64,000 nucleotides of DNA from Atherinomorus stipes (GCA_023101725.1 JALJCO010001448.1:681001-745000); one strand, 5' to 3'; shown: positions 44,770 to 56,767, counted from the stretch's first letter. Notes: generated by a model from the letters alone, not told the origin. Numbers and translations are program-made.

Positions 44770-46340
44770 TGCATTTAAAAATTTTTTTTTTTTATTATAT
44801 AAAAATCCTCACACTAGGTGATCAAACTTTTACCTGCAGACTCTGATTTAACTTCATGTTATTCTCAATAATGTTTACTTTGGTAGCAGTTTTCAGTCAC
44901 AGGCCAAAAAGTGAAGTTATAAACCTTTCTGCCAATAAAACAAACAGTGGGGACCAGGTCCTGTATTAAAACAAGACTGCAACTAAAGGCCAATATGGTC
45001 TTCACCACTTGCATTCAAGCTCAAACTAAAATAGCAGATTTAATAGCTTTCTCACTATCAAGCGAGAGGAAACACTAGGGGAGTATTTTAAAAATACAAT
45101 TTAAAAAAAGATATCAGGTCTTTTAAAGTCTGTATCTTCTCCTCCACCTTAGTGGAGAAGTTTTCAGACATGAAATAAATTGCTGATTTGAGTTTCTATT
45201 CAGATTCAGACTGGATTTACCGACTTATAACCTCACTACAAATTCTGCTTTCTTGTTTTGGTTGGGCTTTATGGTGCTATATCTATTGACACATTCATTT
45301 TACATCATTTTAGCCTCATAATCTGACAACTGACACTGTTCTGGAACATAATGTGTGGATGTTGACTGAGATTAAAAGGGTTGAACTTCTATAACTTAGA
45401 AAAAAAAATCAAAAACAGGAGATTATAGCTTGGAGTTCACGGTAAAATCCAAACAGGGATAAAAATAAGAAACAAATCTTGTGTTTTCAAACAGAGCTCA
45501 TAAGGAATTTGAGCACAAAAGAGGGTGTTCATGTTTTGGGAGTTCATTGTTCAGATGGAGGTCTCATCTTCTCATCGAGGGTGCAGTTACAAAGCTCTTC
45601 TCATTCATGACACCCTATCTCACCGGCTGGGCCTCTTCGGCTGCAAAATGACTCACTGCCACAGAAAATAAAAGACAAAAAAGTTGGAAATGATCAGTGA
45701 GCGTTGGTTTGCATTAACGCAGGAGAAGAGTCGAGGAGAGGCTGAAAAAATGCAGCTACAGTGAATGTCAAGTGTTTGGTAAGAAAAAAATGAACAACCA
45801 AGGAAGGAAAGGAACAAAAATGGCTTCAGTTTACAGGACTGGAGATCATGGATGCATCTGAGAGAGAAAACGGCATGATTTTGTCAATTTTCCCAACAAA
45901 ACTTGTGCATCATATCCGTGGATCAGTTTTAATTATCACAACTAAATCTGTATTAAATGTAGAGTCTGGATTTGGGGGTCTGAACTATGGATAGACCGAC
46001 ACACAGACTGGCTGATACTTTAGGACGACATTTGTGTTTCTTGCTGGTATCAACGTTGGCCAATACGTTGGGTGTGTAGGCCAATACCCATAATATCCAT
46101 AATTTATGGACTTTTTCTATATATAGTCACACACAAATCAATTTCACACAGGGCCATGGAGGTTTGGATCTTTTTTTCCCCCCTTGCTAATAAAAATCTC
46201 CATTTAAAAACGGCATTTTCTGTTTACTTGTGTTATCTTTGACTCACATTTAAATTTATTTGATCTGAAACATTGAAGTGTGACAAACATGCAAAAAGTA
46301 AGAAATCAGGAAGGGGGCAAACACTTTTCCATACAGCTGT
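44770..46340. other. No recognised gene
   Basis: Bases 45985-46110 (ATGGATAGACCGACACACAG, repeated CCAATAC) look like a fragment of an old hAT-like element. The rest is AT-rich with no protein-like ORF. Confidence 0.4.
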
Positions 46341-46345
46341 ATATA

Positions 46346-47226
46346 CACTGCCCGGCCAAAAAAATTCGCAAACAAAAAAAGGTCAAACATTTAACATTTC
46401 GCTGGACCGCCTTTAGCTTTGATTCGCTGTGTTTCCAGAAGCTTCTGCAATGTCACCAGATTTATTTGCATCCTGTTGCATCAATTTTTCACCAAGATCT
46501 TGATGATGATTGTAGAGTCTGACCACAGCACATCCCAAAGATTCTCAATGAGGTTCAGGTCTGGACTCTGTGGGGGCCAATCCATGTGTGAAAATGATGT
46601 CTGATGATCCCTGAACCATCTTTCACAATCTGAGCCCGATAAATTCTGGCACTGTCATCTTGGAATATGGCCGTGCCATCAGGAAAGAAACATCCATTGA
46701 TGGAATAACCTGGTCATTCAGTATATTCAGGTATCAGCTGACCTCATTATCTGAGCTCATACTGTTGCTGAACCTGGACCTGAGCAACTGCAGCAACCCC
46801 AGATCATCACACTGCCCCCACAGGCTCATACAGTAGCACTAGGCATGATGCTGCATCACTTCATCTGCCTTTCCAGCCACATTTCTTCCTGGAAGACGAT
46901 GGTCCATCATCCTTCCAGTTTTTCATAATGCGTTAGACTGTTCTGAACCCAGTTTTAGTAGTTTCTGCATCTCCTTTGATGCTTTCACCTCTTGATGCCA
47001 ATGATTTGACCCCCTCTCAGACAGACTAACATCTTTTCCAAGATCACTGATGTGTCTTTCCACATGGTTGTTTAGGAAATGAGAAGCAACTCATTGCACC
47101 AGTTGGGGTTAAATAACTTGTTGCCAGCTGAAAGATAATCGCCCATGCAGTAATTATCCAATAGGAGGCTCGTACCGATTTGCTTAGTTAAATCCAGGTG
47201 GCGACTTTTTTTTTGGCCAGGCAGTG
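46346..47226 (-). mobile_element. Tc1/mariner-like element, family 3
   Basis: CACTGCCCGGCCAAAAAAA at the left and TTTTTTTTTGGCCAGGCAGTG at the right form the terminal inverted repeats, with TATA immediately outside each. At about 880 bases it is shorter than intact members of the group. The transposase is on the minus strand. Confidence 0.92.
46500..46690 (-). pseudogene. Tc1-family transposase fragment
   Basis: On the minus strand [14 protein letters not shown] (second catalytic Asp, about 46640-46680) is followed, in another frame, by [17 protein letters not shown] (46530-46580) with the third acid Glu kept. Upstream minus-strand sequence to about 47000 is too decayed for a continuous reading. 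Frame changes and size show it is not functional. Confidence 0.88.
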
Positions 47227-47239
47227 TATATATAAATAT

Positions 47240-47545
47240 ATATGTATACACACACACACACATTAACAAAGTTTAATAAACTTCAAAACCATAGACTGGC
47301 TCCTCTTTGGGAAATAGTTCCTCCTGGTAAACAACGTGTGCTTCACTTTGACAGTTTTAACCAGTTTTTCACACACTGTGGTGTTTGTGTCCGGCAATGA
47401 AATTGTTCCCCGCGAAACACTTTCCCACTGCACACGTTCCGCGTGTTGTCTGGGTTTTTAATCGGTATAGCGGTGTATAAAAATTCATATCATAATGAAA
47501 ATGGACACCGGTTTTCGGTATGAACCAGTATACCACGCAGCCCTA
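47240..47545 (+). mobile_element. Right half of a hAT-like element
   Basis: GTGTGCTTCACTTTGACAG, CACACACTGTGGTGTTTGTG and the end GAACCAGTATACCACGCAGC CCTA parallel 35580-35867 almost block for block. The left half is absent; the Tc1 element ends just upstream. Confidence 0.82.
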
Positions 47546-47753
47546 TCCCAGTCCAGATGGTGGTGGAGTCGCTGAAGATGCTCTTGGTTGTATTCCTGTG
47601 GAACTTGCTGACAGCCAGTCTGGGCACAGAAAACTTTATCAGGGTTTTCCCTGCCAGGATTGAGTTCAGGAGAGATGCTTGAAAATGTTGAAGCCCAGGA
47701 ATCTGAATACAGCAGCTTTCCACAGCACAGCCTCTGCCGTGCTGGGGCGTGCT

Positions 47754-47754
<1 letters not shown>

Positions 47755-47784
<30 letters not shown>
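47755..47784 (+). repeat. (CT)n microsatellite
   Basis: About 30 bases of uninterrupted CT. Confidence 0.95.
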
Positions 47785-47787
<3 letters not shown>

Positions 47788-47992
47788 GCGTGTCAGTAAT
47801 CTTCTCCTTTGTTTTCAAGGAGAGATTGTTGACCTGAGACCACTTCACCAGATTAGCCCCTTCCCTCCTGCTGACTCATCTCCATCAGAAATCAGTCCAT
47901 AACACTGCTAACGCAGATTTATTAATGCTATTATTTGAGGAAGCTGCACGGTAACAGGTGAAGCGTGTGTACATACTTGAAACACATCATTG

Positions 47993-48190
47993 ACTGCGTT
48001 TACAAGAGAGTTTTAATTCCTCTTTAATTCCGAATAAAAGTTCATTCCGCTTTAGGAAGACCATGTAAATCCTTAATTACGAGTGAAAACGATAATTCTG
48101 AATAAAACTTATTTCAAAACTAAATGGTTGGTTTATTCCTCTTTTAATTCTGAATAAAATAATTCACCTGCCATGTAAACCTTTATTCAG
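47993..48190 (+). mobile_element. MITE fragment with TGCGTTTACA start
   Basis: GACTGCGTTTACAAGAGAG followed by repeated TTAATTCCGAATAAAA and CATGTAAA blocks, typical of a common fish MITE whose ends read CTGCGTTTACATG. The right end is unclear. Confidence 0.6.
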
Positions 48191-48520
48191 CTTGAAGTTA
48201 ATTCCTGTCGTTTTGCGCATGCTCCCTCCCTTGTCTTGCTGCAATGGCGCTTATTGGCGCGCACGTGAAACAAGCGCTGGACTCGTGCCAGCTGGCGGAA
48301 AAGACAAAGCATGTTCGTGTCGAGCTGCTGCGACAAAACTACAATCAAAGTACAATGAAAATCTGTTATGTGGTTTTCATGTCATAGTTGAAGCGAAAAG
48401 ATTGAGGTGATAACAAGATTGTCGACTAGCTAACTAAAAATCTAAGAAAACCACATAACCTTGTTTAAATCATACAACCATAATTCCCCCCAAAAATCTG
48501 GAGTCTGTAAAATGTTTTAT

Positions 48521-49791
48521 TTAAAAAGGCAGAGTCCGACGTTTCCCGCCTGAAAATAAACGTCAGACTTGTGCAGGTGAAATCCATCTCAATCCGCGTC
48601 TTTGGGCCTCTACTCGCGTGCAGTGGTGAGTTTGAATGCAACTCCCTCTCCCCCTGCCTTTCGCTTTGTTTTGTTGTGTTCTGGACGTTTCTGGGTGGAG
48701 ATTTCTGTTTATATCACCAGTAGGGTGGGACGATTGGACGTACCGATACGTCGACGCAAAATACGTCGACGAAAATATGCGTACCGGCGCGTAGACCAAA
48801 ACAAAGATGGCGGCGCCATGCGACTTCAGACCAAAACAAAGATGGGGCGCGATCTCCGCGAGTGGCTTTAAGTTTCAAAGTGTAAGGAGTGAAGGCCCAA
48901 CTGTTTATGAAGGTATAACTATATATTAGGGATGGCGAATCCGAAGCCTAATGAGACATGAGACACTTCCTTGAGATGGACGCATGTTTAGACACGTAGG
49001 CTGTTGAGACGGTAGATGAGAGGTTGTGGCGGGGTGGAACTGAGTGATGCGGGGTGTTGTTGCTGATTTATTAAGTCCGTTTCACCTATAGTGTGGGTTG
49101 TTTGGTTGGGTAATAGGTGGCGGAGAATGAGTGGAGCCTGAAGTAGAAATGTTAATATAATGTTACTTGAATGTTTCTTTTTTTTTGTTGGAAAATATTG
49201 TTTTTAGTTTCATGTATTTTTAATGCTTTTTTTTATGTAAGCTGTTTTTAGCTGGAAATAAATTTATTGTTGGTTATGAAAAGTCATGCAGGCTGCTGCT
49301 CCTGCCTTTTTTTGCTTTTTTTATTTTAGTTTAGATATAAATTGTGTTGTAATTTTGGGAGATAATGAGAGGGAAGGTAAAAAGGAATGTGTTATGAGAG
49401 AAAAAATATGATAGATTAATGTTAAAAAATAATCGTTTAACACACCCCTAATCACCAGCCGATGACAGAGCTGAGAGTATTATGCTGTGTGGGAATAAGC
49501 TCGTGATTGGAGCAGACGCCAGTCACTCGAACTCTTAAAGGAAAAAAGAAAAAGAAAGAAAGAAAGAAAACAGCGGATGCACCGAAGAAAAGGTAAGAGC
49601 TTCAGATAATGCACGTTGGAAAACCAGGGTTAATAATGGTTTGGCTTTTACCCGCTTCTGAGCTCTGAAGGAGGCTTGAAGCTGAATAGTCTGAAGAACA
49701 AGGGCCATTAGCCTGAGAGGGAGGGGCGCTCAGTTTGAATACTGCTGTTTGCAAACAGAAACGCAGGAGGGACTTCGGACTCTACCTTTAA
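48521..49791 (-). mobile_element. MITE family K copy 2, split by a hAT-like element
   Basis: Inverted relative to 41146-41668: starts TTAAAAAGGCAGAGTCCGAC and ends CGGACTCTACCTTTAA. Removing 48721-49450 and one copy of the duplicated octamer leaves about 533 bases, close to the 523 of the uninterrupted copy. Confidence 0.92.
48721..49450. mobile_element. 730-bp hAT-like element with perfect TSD
   Basis: Starts TAGGGTGGGACGATTGGACG and ends CGTTTAACACACCCCTA; identical ATCACCAG octamers at 48713-48720 and 49451-49458. The interior has ACGTCGACG repeats and paired AAACAAAGATGG motifs. A second TAGGGATGG start at 48928 may be another short insertion. No transposase is recognised. Confidence 0.93.
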
Positions 49792-49799
49792 TCTATATT

Positions 49800-50012
49800 T
49801 TATGTCATAGTTTTACTTTTATACTACTTATTTTTCTTACTGCATTATTTTTCACTTGTTCATTATTCATATTCATTTATGTTTTAATTTTACTCTCCTC
49901 TCACATGTACTGTTATTTCTGCATCTTCTATTTTCTCTCGTCATACCTTAAGAAGCAGAGCAATGCAGCAATTTCCCTCTGAGATCAATAAAGTAAATCT
50001 GAATCTGAAATG
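49800..50012 (+). mobile_element. LINE 3' end
   Basis: T-rich text ends CCTCTGAGATCAATAAAGTA followed by AATCTGAATCTGAAA, the usual tail of fish non-LTR elements (GATCAATAAAGT plus short repeats). No coding part remains. Confidence 0.6.
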
Positions 50013-50014
50013 AA

Positions 50015-50860
50015 AAAAGATGCAATGATTTGCACATCTTGTTAACTCACAATAGGATTCAGTTTCTAATTTATTAAAATGTCATAATCATGCCCGCTCT
50101 ACCATTGGGGGCTCCCAGCTCACTGATGGACACCACCCACATTTACAGAGACTCACAGAGGAAGAACCAAGGAGGGGAGCACAGGACAAAGAGAAGACAC
50201 GTGGAAGAAAAGCTAAACGTAAAAGCTGGCAGACACGCTCGTGGCCTCTCTCGGGTCTGGTCTCTTATAGCATCCGATCTCTTCTCTGGGTTTAACCAGC
50301 TGTTTTTCAGATCAAATATATCAGGAAGCTGCCCCTAAAAGGAGAAGTCCAACCCATATCCTCTGGCATCTCTGTTGGGACTCGATGTCTGCAGATGAAG
50401 CATCTCTGGGTGAGACATGTGGGCTTACAGAATCTGATTTCTGTTCCATCACAACCACAATCAGAGCAAGGCATGTCTTCACAGGATCACCACCAGCTAG
50501 TTCCTGCCACGGTCTCCGCCTGACGCACACCCACCTCTCCAGGTCGCATCGACTCCTCATTTCATCAGTTTCTAACAGCGACTGATCCAGTAAAGGCCAT
50601 TAAATGAAACCTCCATGACCCAAACAGAGCTCTATTGTAATTCCTGATGTGTGTGGATTCTGGGTCATCCAGGTCACGGTAATCCTCAAGAGCTCGAATC
50701 AGGATAACCTGAATAAGCCAAGTACTGCAGAGAGACACACACTCAGGCTGAGACCTGCTGACTTCTGAGCTGACAGAGAACTCCAGGTGACGACAACAAG
50801 AGCAAAGTCTGTTTTGCTCTGGTTGTTTCATCCTGGAGGAGAAACTTTGTCTGTGCGGGG
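50015..50860. other. No confirmed gene
   Basis: Minus-strand ORFs 50321-50560 and 50565-50924 lack recognisable domains, and the latter begins in a repeat. A minus-strand acceptor-like CTTCTCCTTTTAG near 50340 is followed by an open frame, but there is no other support. Confidence 0.35.
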
Positions 50861-50861
50861 T

Positions 50862-50960
50862 GAGGCCCTCATTTATCAAACGATCGTACGATGAAAATCT
50901 GTGCGTACGACCATTTCCACGCAAGACTCAGCATTATTCATTTTGGACGTGATCGTAGGA
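50862..50960. mobile_element. Fragment of an interspersed element
   Basis: GAGGCCCTCATTTATCAAAC, GATCGTACGATG and GTGCGTACGACCATTTCCAC are the terminal blocks of a common fish repeat. Confidence 0.55.
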
Positions 50961-51195
50961 TACGGTCAAATCTCACGACAGCTCTGAGTTCGTGTACGCT
51001 AGTTTGAGTCAGTGAGGGTTTGCAGCGCAGCAGAACATGAAAATATTTAATCATCAAACCGTCAATTAATCATAAGTATTCACATATCAGCACTCAGAAT
51101 GAACCCATTTGCAAAGAAAAAGAATAAGGAAAAAAAGGGAATGTAGAATGGATTCCCAAAATTACAAAAATATCTGTAACTGAATTTTATTCCTC

Positions 51196-51290
51196 CAGTG
51201 TTTCCCCTACCATGTTATTGGCAGGGCGGCCCACCCCCACCTATGTGTGGTCCCACCCCCCTTAATTTCCACACCACCCACAGATGCGGA
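51196..51290 (+). mobile_element. hAT-like terminus fragment
   Basis: CCAGTGTTTCCCCTACCATG then GGCAGGGCGGCCCACCCC is the start of a common fish element; the other end is not seen. Confidence 0.55.
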
Positions 51291-51628
51291 GAGGTGACAG
51301 AGAAATCACCTGTCACATGATCTAATCATAGTATAAATCTCTACTGTGGGGATTTGATAAGAAAGCTTAAATATGTCCACCATTGTTCCACTCCACGGCT
51401 GCTCTCAGCCCGTCCTATGATGGGATGTTGGCTGAGCATCAAGATGATGTCGCCTTGAAAATCATCTCTAAAATCTAGATTATTTAAACTGCTACAGTCA
51501 AATCAGCAGCTTTTGATTTAAAAAATGTAAACTGATTAATAATAATCAAATTAAATCCCCACATTCGGCCGCGCTGCTGGTTTTTTAGCGTCTCTGACCT
51601 TATCGCACGCATTCTGTCATCTCACAAC

Positions 51629-51802
51629 CTTCCTCGATAGTTTTTCCTGGAAGACTGGCAACTGATTCAAAGAATTTCCCTGTATGAGGAAAGTTTCCAT
51701 GTTCACGTTGCTGATAATCTGCGTGGAAAGGAGGCGGTGGATCTGCAGCCGGGGGTCCTGCTGCTGGACTGAGCCTCCATCAGTACTCCCCGTCATACAC
51801 AT
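51629..51802 (-). CDS. Candidate first coding exon, unrecognised gene
   Basis: On the minus strand ATG at 51802-51800 opens MCMTGSTDGGSVQQQD, then LQIHRLLSTQIISNVN and a Q/N/L-rich segment, reaching AAG|GTTGTGAG, a usable splice donor, at 51629/51628. The stretch is CpG-rich, and a TATAAAAG sequence lies about 220 bases upstream on the same strand. The protein is not one I recognise. Alternative: an overlapping minus frame from ATG 51986 (MRAWMCQTKQ) is 68 codons and ends in a stop. The evidence is context only. Confidence 0.28.
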
Positions 51803-52024
51803 GCTCTCTGCTGAGCGATCCAACCCAGAACCGTGCTGTGATGTGTGAAGCGCGAGACTCGATGCGCCTTTTTAATGTGGCTTCGGTCGTGACGCGCACG
51901 AACTTCAAGCTGCCAGTTTTACGCAGCGAACGAGCTGCACAGAGAAACCTTCTAGTCTGTTTGGTTTGGCACATCCACGCTCGCATCAGCAGTCTGCGCG
52001 CAATGACGCCTCCTCACCATTTCA

Positions 52025-52032
52025 CTTTTATA
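52025..52032 (-). promoter_or_regulatory. Candidate TATA box
   Basis: The minus strand reads AACTATAAAAGTGAAATGG. CpG-rich DNA follows downstream on that strand (51830-52000), and the candidate exon at 51.6-51.8 kb lies beyond. A start site would be expected near 51995-52003. Confidence 0.3.
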
Positions 52033-52039
52033 GTTAGTT

Positions 52040-52457
52040 CCCCCTTCGCCATCTCCAGAGAGGTGCACGAGGACAAGGCGGAGTGAGAATGAGGCCGGTG
52101 TCAGGCAGGGGCAAGAGAGGGCACTGCCCCCCCAAACAAACACTGTACCCCCTTAAATCAAATCTGACAAAAAGGCAAGTGATTCCTAAGCTCTTTTCCC
52201 TGCACCACTCCGCATCACTCTGTGCGCCCCCCCCCCATCCCATGCTACCTTGTCTGCCTTTCTGTCCTTGATGCTAGGGATGGATTAATAATATATCACA
52301 ATAATTCCTGTTTTTTATTGGCGATGAAAAAACAAAATCAGCCTCATCTTTTGTATTATAAATCTAAAACTGAAAAAAGATTCTTTTAAGGGGGCCATGT
52401 TATGTTTAGGGGTTTCTGTACAGATGCACCAGTGAACTGTGTAAGTGGATCCATGTT

Positions 52458-52495
<38 letters not shown>

Positions 52496-53820
52496 TCCTT
52501 TCTCTCTGTTCCACTTTCTATCATTGCTTCTGTTAACTTTAATTTTTTTCTCTTGTCAAGCCCAGCAGTATAATATGGAATGCTGTTAAAATAAACAGGA
52601 TATCGAGGGGAGCCTTGTGTTCATAAAGCTCCCTTTGGCAACACAATAAAGCAGCCAGATCACCATTCTGGGTTCAGACTTTGACATGAGGTAGTTTGTC
52701 AATCATGAGGCACTATCTCATTTTTCCGTACATCACAGGCAGGTCTCCCTTGTCTTCAAACTGATGTTAGCGACATGATGACTGCTAACCCCGGACACCT
52801 GCTGGGGGAGGGGGTGCCGTTTGAAGAATGGCTGAATCATTCTCAGTATTTAACAGTATTTCTGCTTCTGTCATGGTGCTTTCAGTGATCATTTCCAGCG
52901 GGGCAGAATATCTGGTCTTCAGTCCTCGGAGCTAAATGAGGTTGTCTGAGGGATAATAAGCTAAACTTGATAACGATGTCTTCTGCAGCTCGGTGTGTAG
53001 AAGCAAACACCAGCTTTACGTCTGGTGGTGGTCCAGACTGTTCAGGTAACTTGTATCCACCCCTCAAACCACCCCACCCCCTCCCAGCCACTACACAATG
53101 GACTCCGCCTTTCTGTCTACACCCAGAATGAATTACGGAGTCACAGACTGCATCCTGAGGGCCTGACCTGCAATCTGAACGTCGTCTAAATAAACTGTTT
53201 AAATGTGAAACTGGATTTGCTTTCGTGCTCTGGATTGACTTTCAGAGCCACTTTTTCCTCAATGTTTTCAAAGGATTGATTTAGAAACACAAACACCCCT
53301 CCCAGAAAACTTAGGAGGGATTCTACTTCTTGTTTTCCACATCAGGATTCTACAGACAATAATCCATCTTAGCTGCTTCCAGAAACAATAAGGAGACAAT
53401 GCAAACACACCACATGCACCAAATCCATTCCTCTGATCGTCAACAGAATATTTTCCCCTGAGATATTCGAAGCCAGGTCAGCTGAACAGATGGGAACAAC
53501 CACCTCTAACCACAACGTGACACACCCATCACCCAAAACAACAATGCAACACACACAAGTTCATAAATAATCCAGAAACGTATGCATGTGGCTCCTACAT
53601 CATCGCTGGACTGCAAGCCAAGACAACATGTAAATAGATAAACATGGTGAAATATAAACCATGTCCTGAAAAATGGCACAGAGACTGATCTTATTTTCCC
53701 AGCTGTCATCATGAACTGCAGCATGATCCCAACGGATGTCTGAGTCTGATTTTATGCATCAGCATCGACAAATGGGAAATTCTGACTGGCTAAACAAAAC
53801 AAGTATTTATCTGCAGCTTT
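52040..53820. other. No recognised gene or element
   Basis: Includes a C run at 52227-52235 and the CT array at 52461. Minus ORFs at 52882-53091 and 53369-53724 have no domain. One of the longer stretches with no transposon termini. Confidence 0.4.
52461..52490 (+). repeat. (CT)n microsatellite
   Basis: About 30 bases of CT with two CC interruptions. Confidence 0.93.
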
Positions 53821-53825
53821 CAGCC

Positions 53826-53975
53826 CAGAGGCGTGTCGCATAGTGGACGGGTCGTGGTTAGGGTTAGATTTTACCACTGCTCTCATAGGTGTGGTGGGTG
53901 TGTAGTAGTGACGTCACTCTACGACACATCCACTTTACGACACGCCTCTGTCTTGCGAGCCACAGACTGCAGCAG
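53826..53975. mobile_element. MITE family H copy 2, partial
   Basis: AGAGGCGTGTCGCATAGTGG on the left and ACGACACGCCTCTGTCTTGC then GAGCCACAGACTGCAG on the right, inverted relative to 35303 and 54706. The outer left terminus is missing. Confidence 0.75.
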
Positions 53976-54072
53976 TTTGAACGCAAACCAATGGAAAGAA
54001 AGGAGTGAAACTTTTCAGAAAATCCCTGCCCAATCAGACCGAGTCCCCGAACTATCCTGTTGTGAATGCACC

Positions 54073-54625
54073 TAAAAGGCCCATTTAAGCTCCCTTAGAT
54101 ACATAAATGGCGACGTCTGTTGCGTACGCTGCCATGCGTCGCCATTTTCATACTTCCAAGCGTCTTCTGCGTTTCGATAGTTCATATATCAGTTTGTCCA
54201 CGAGGTGGCAGTGCTGAGTTCATTGTTAATTTCCCTGTTTTGATGTCAGTTTACACGGCTTGGTGTCAGTAACGTAGATATGAGTGTATTTTCAGACACG
54301 CTCACCTCAAAAGCTCCATCCAGATCTACAGATGCTTTTCTTTGTTTGGCATCTTCTCCCTCAGGGGTATGTGACACCGGCGAGTTTTGTGTTGTTTTCT
54401 TCCGGTTCCTGTTCTTCTTCTCTGGTTTGTTCCTGCATTTCAGTTACACAGCTACACACTGACCCGCGGTTTCTGGTGGTATTACTACATTTTCCATGTC
54501 GCGTGATGGACCAACAAGCCCCTCAAAAACGCACCAAATTACGTACGTAACTGATGCAGACGACGGCCGAAACTGTCCGTCCGTCTGCGTATCCATCTTC
54601 TGCGTCGAGCATAAATGGGCCTTAA
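54073..54625. mobile_element. MITE with AAGGCCCATTTA ends
   Basis: Left AAAGGCCCATTTAAGCTCCC and right, inverted, TAAGGCCCATTTATGCTCGA; the subterminal CGTCTGCGTATC/CTTCTGCG blocks also face each other. About 550 bases. Confidence 0.85.
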
Positions 54626-54705
54626 GAACTACACTCATGACAGAACCGTTGGCTATGACAACATGGTTTTCGGTTAATTCCATATTTGTTCACAACTTTT
54701 TGTTT

Positions 54706-54905
54706 GAGAAGGGTCTGTGTGCAGTTCGCAAGACAGAGGCGTGTTGTAAAGTGGGTGTGTCGTAGAGTGACGTCAAGACATAGCATGCCCACCACACCTA
54801 TGAGAGCACGGTGAAATCTAACCCTGACCCTTGACCCCACACCTAACCACGACCCACCCACTACGCGCCATGCGTCTGGGTTGCAAGCTGCAGATAGATA
54901 CACTT
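54706..54905. mobile_element. MITE family H copy 3
   Basis: GAGAAGGGTCTGTGTGCAGT, TCGCAAGACAGAGGCGTG on the left; GGGTTGCAAGCTGCAGATAG and ATACACTTGG on the right; same order as 35303-35534. Confidence 0.82.
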
Positions 54906-55029
54906 GGACCAAACCGCCTGGTTAAACCACCGTAGTTAACACAACTGCTTGCTAGGGGGCGACACGCCCCAATACAACCACTGATCAATGATGAAGATGA
55001 TGATACCGGACTCTGTGATCAAAGTGGAA

Positions 55030-55640
55030 ACCTTTCTGCTTCTTTTTATTAGGCTGCTCCATCTCTGTCTACACATTTTCGTGCCGGCTTTTTTTGTTTT
55101 TGGCCTCAGCTTCTTCAAACATGCGCCGTTTTCTTTGTTGTCCCATTTACCCAAATGATGCTCTACCCCACTTCCTCCTCCTACTTCTTCTTGATGCTTT
55201 ATTGTGGTCGACACACATCACTTCCATTAGGTGTGCTGGATAGTCCGATAGTCCGTTTGCAAATGAACCGAGACCCCCGGCTCCCAGAATACACTTCATT
55301 GGTGTGCACCGGGATTAGGTTGGTGTTCAGCCTCGGACTGCACCAAACGAAGCGGACTATCCGTGGAAGTGGACCACGGTGTGTTTAAAGTGGACCAAAC
55401 AGCCACAGTGTGAACGACCCTCAGACTGTCCAGCAGACCTAAATGGAAGTGATGTTTCCCGACCGCAACAAAGCATCAAGAAGAAGAAGTGGAGGGAGTG
55501 GGGTAGATTATCGTTTGGGTCGGAGGGAAAACGAAGCAAACAGTGCTTGTTTGAAGAAACGAAGGTCAAAACAACAATAAAAAGAATTGGAAAATGTGTA
55601 GAAAGAGATGGAGTAACAAGGTTTTCTTCTTCCTGCTTTT
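55030..55640. mobile_element. Large imperfect foldback
   Basis: Left arm 55030-55235 faces right arm 55425-55640. Paired blocks include CTACTTCTTCTTGATGCTTT with AAAGCATCAAGAAGAAGAAG, CACTTCCATTAGGTGTGCTGG with CCAGCAGACCTAAATGGAAG, CAGCTTCTTCAAACA with TGTTTGAAGAAACGA, and GTCTACACATTTTC with GAAAATGTGTAG. The loop of about 190 bases contains CGGACTATCC and inverted TAGTCCG motifs. Minus and plus ORFs inside are not genes. Confidence 0.85.
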
Positions 55641-55644
55641 TCAT

Positions 55645-56767
55645 TCATACTTTGCTACAGAAACAGTAGCGAGGTAGCAAGAGCAGTGACACACAGTGGA
55701 TGCAGAGGAACTCAGGGATAACATCACCAGCACGTCAGTTATTTATAACCTTTTGCAAATCATGTTGAATATGTGTGGCAGCCACAGGTGCAAACAACAC
55801 AACAGCAAACAACAAACCTCTGCTGCCACCTACAAGACAACACCAAGGAAGAGGTCCCAAAATCTCGGGTTAGCAAAGCAAAGCTACTAAAACCATGTTA
55901 TTTAAGCTAACGTTATAACATTAAGTCAGGCAAAAGCTGTAAAGTTCAACAGATGTCTGCACATAACAGTGTTACGGGTGGAAATGTGTTTAAGAAAAAC
56001 ATCAGAGCAGCATCAAATTTTAGGGACTGCAAATAATATGATCACAACTTTCGACACTGATAAAAAAAAAGAATTGTCCGTTTTCCTAACATATTGCAGC
56101 CCTGAAATGGTCAGACTGGTCCCTACTGGTTACTGTCATATTGCAGCTGGCAAACAAATAGCATTAATTCTGAGGACGTGCACAAAAAGATGCTTCAAAC
56201 AAATACAAATAGAGACAGATGCAATAATCAAAGCATGTTCTCAGCCTTACATGCCTCAGGATATCAGCCTTTTCTCATCTCACTAAAATATGACATTTTG
56301 ATTGTTGGAACAAAGAATATGCAAAAGAAAAATATTTGGAAAAAGAGTACGAATTATCATTGAATCAATGCATCGATGTTTCTTTTTAGACCGATGTATT
56401 GCCTATATCGATGTGGATCAATGTATTGATGCACATTCTTGTACTCAAATACAGTTTTGCTTGAGATTCAAGTTAATATCACACTTCAACTATTTAACAA
56501 TTGTTTATAAATACAGCAAAAAATCAATAAATAGGGCAGTAAATAGACATTTTGAAAGAAAAGTGGTTGTTTCAACATGAGAATAATGTTGATGACAGGG
56601 AGGATGTTGAGTCATCAGGGTAACAGGTGGGAAAACCAAGTCAGCTTTGTAACTGATGTGAAGGAGTCCGTCTTTCTTTCGGTCTCTTTCTTTCCTAACC
56701 TGATGCAGAAGAAAAACCAGCGTGGACTGTGTTGAGCCGAATCACCAGCACCCTCATAAACACTCAC
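55645..56767. other. No confirmed feature; possible intron
   Basis: Contains a decayed hAT-like stretch (56350-56470 with ATCAATGCATCGATG and ATCGATGTGG). If the candidate first exon at 56768 is real, this is its intron on the minus strand. Confidence 0.35.

Noticed and set aside
50565..50924. 119-codon minus ORF as a coding exon
   Set aside because: Begins inside a dispersed repeat fragment (50862-50960) and shows no recognisable domain.
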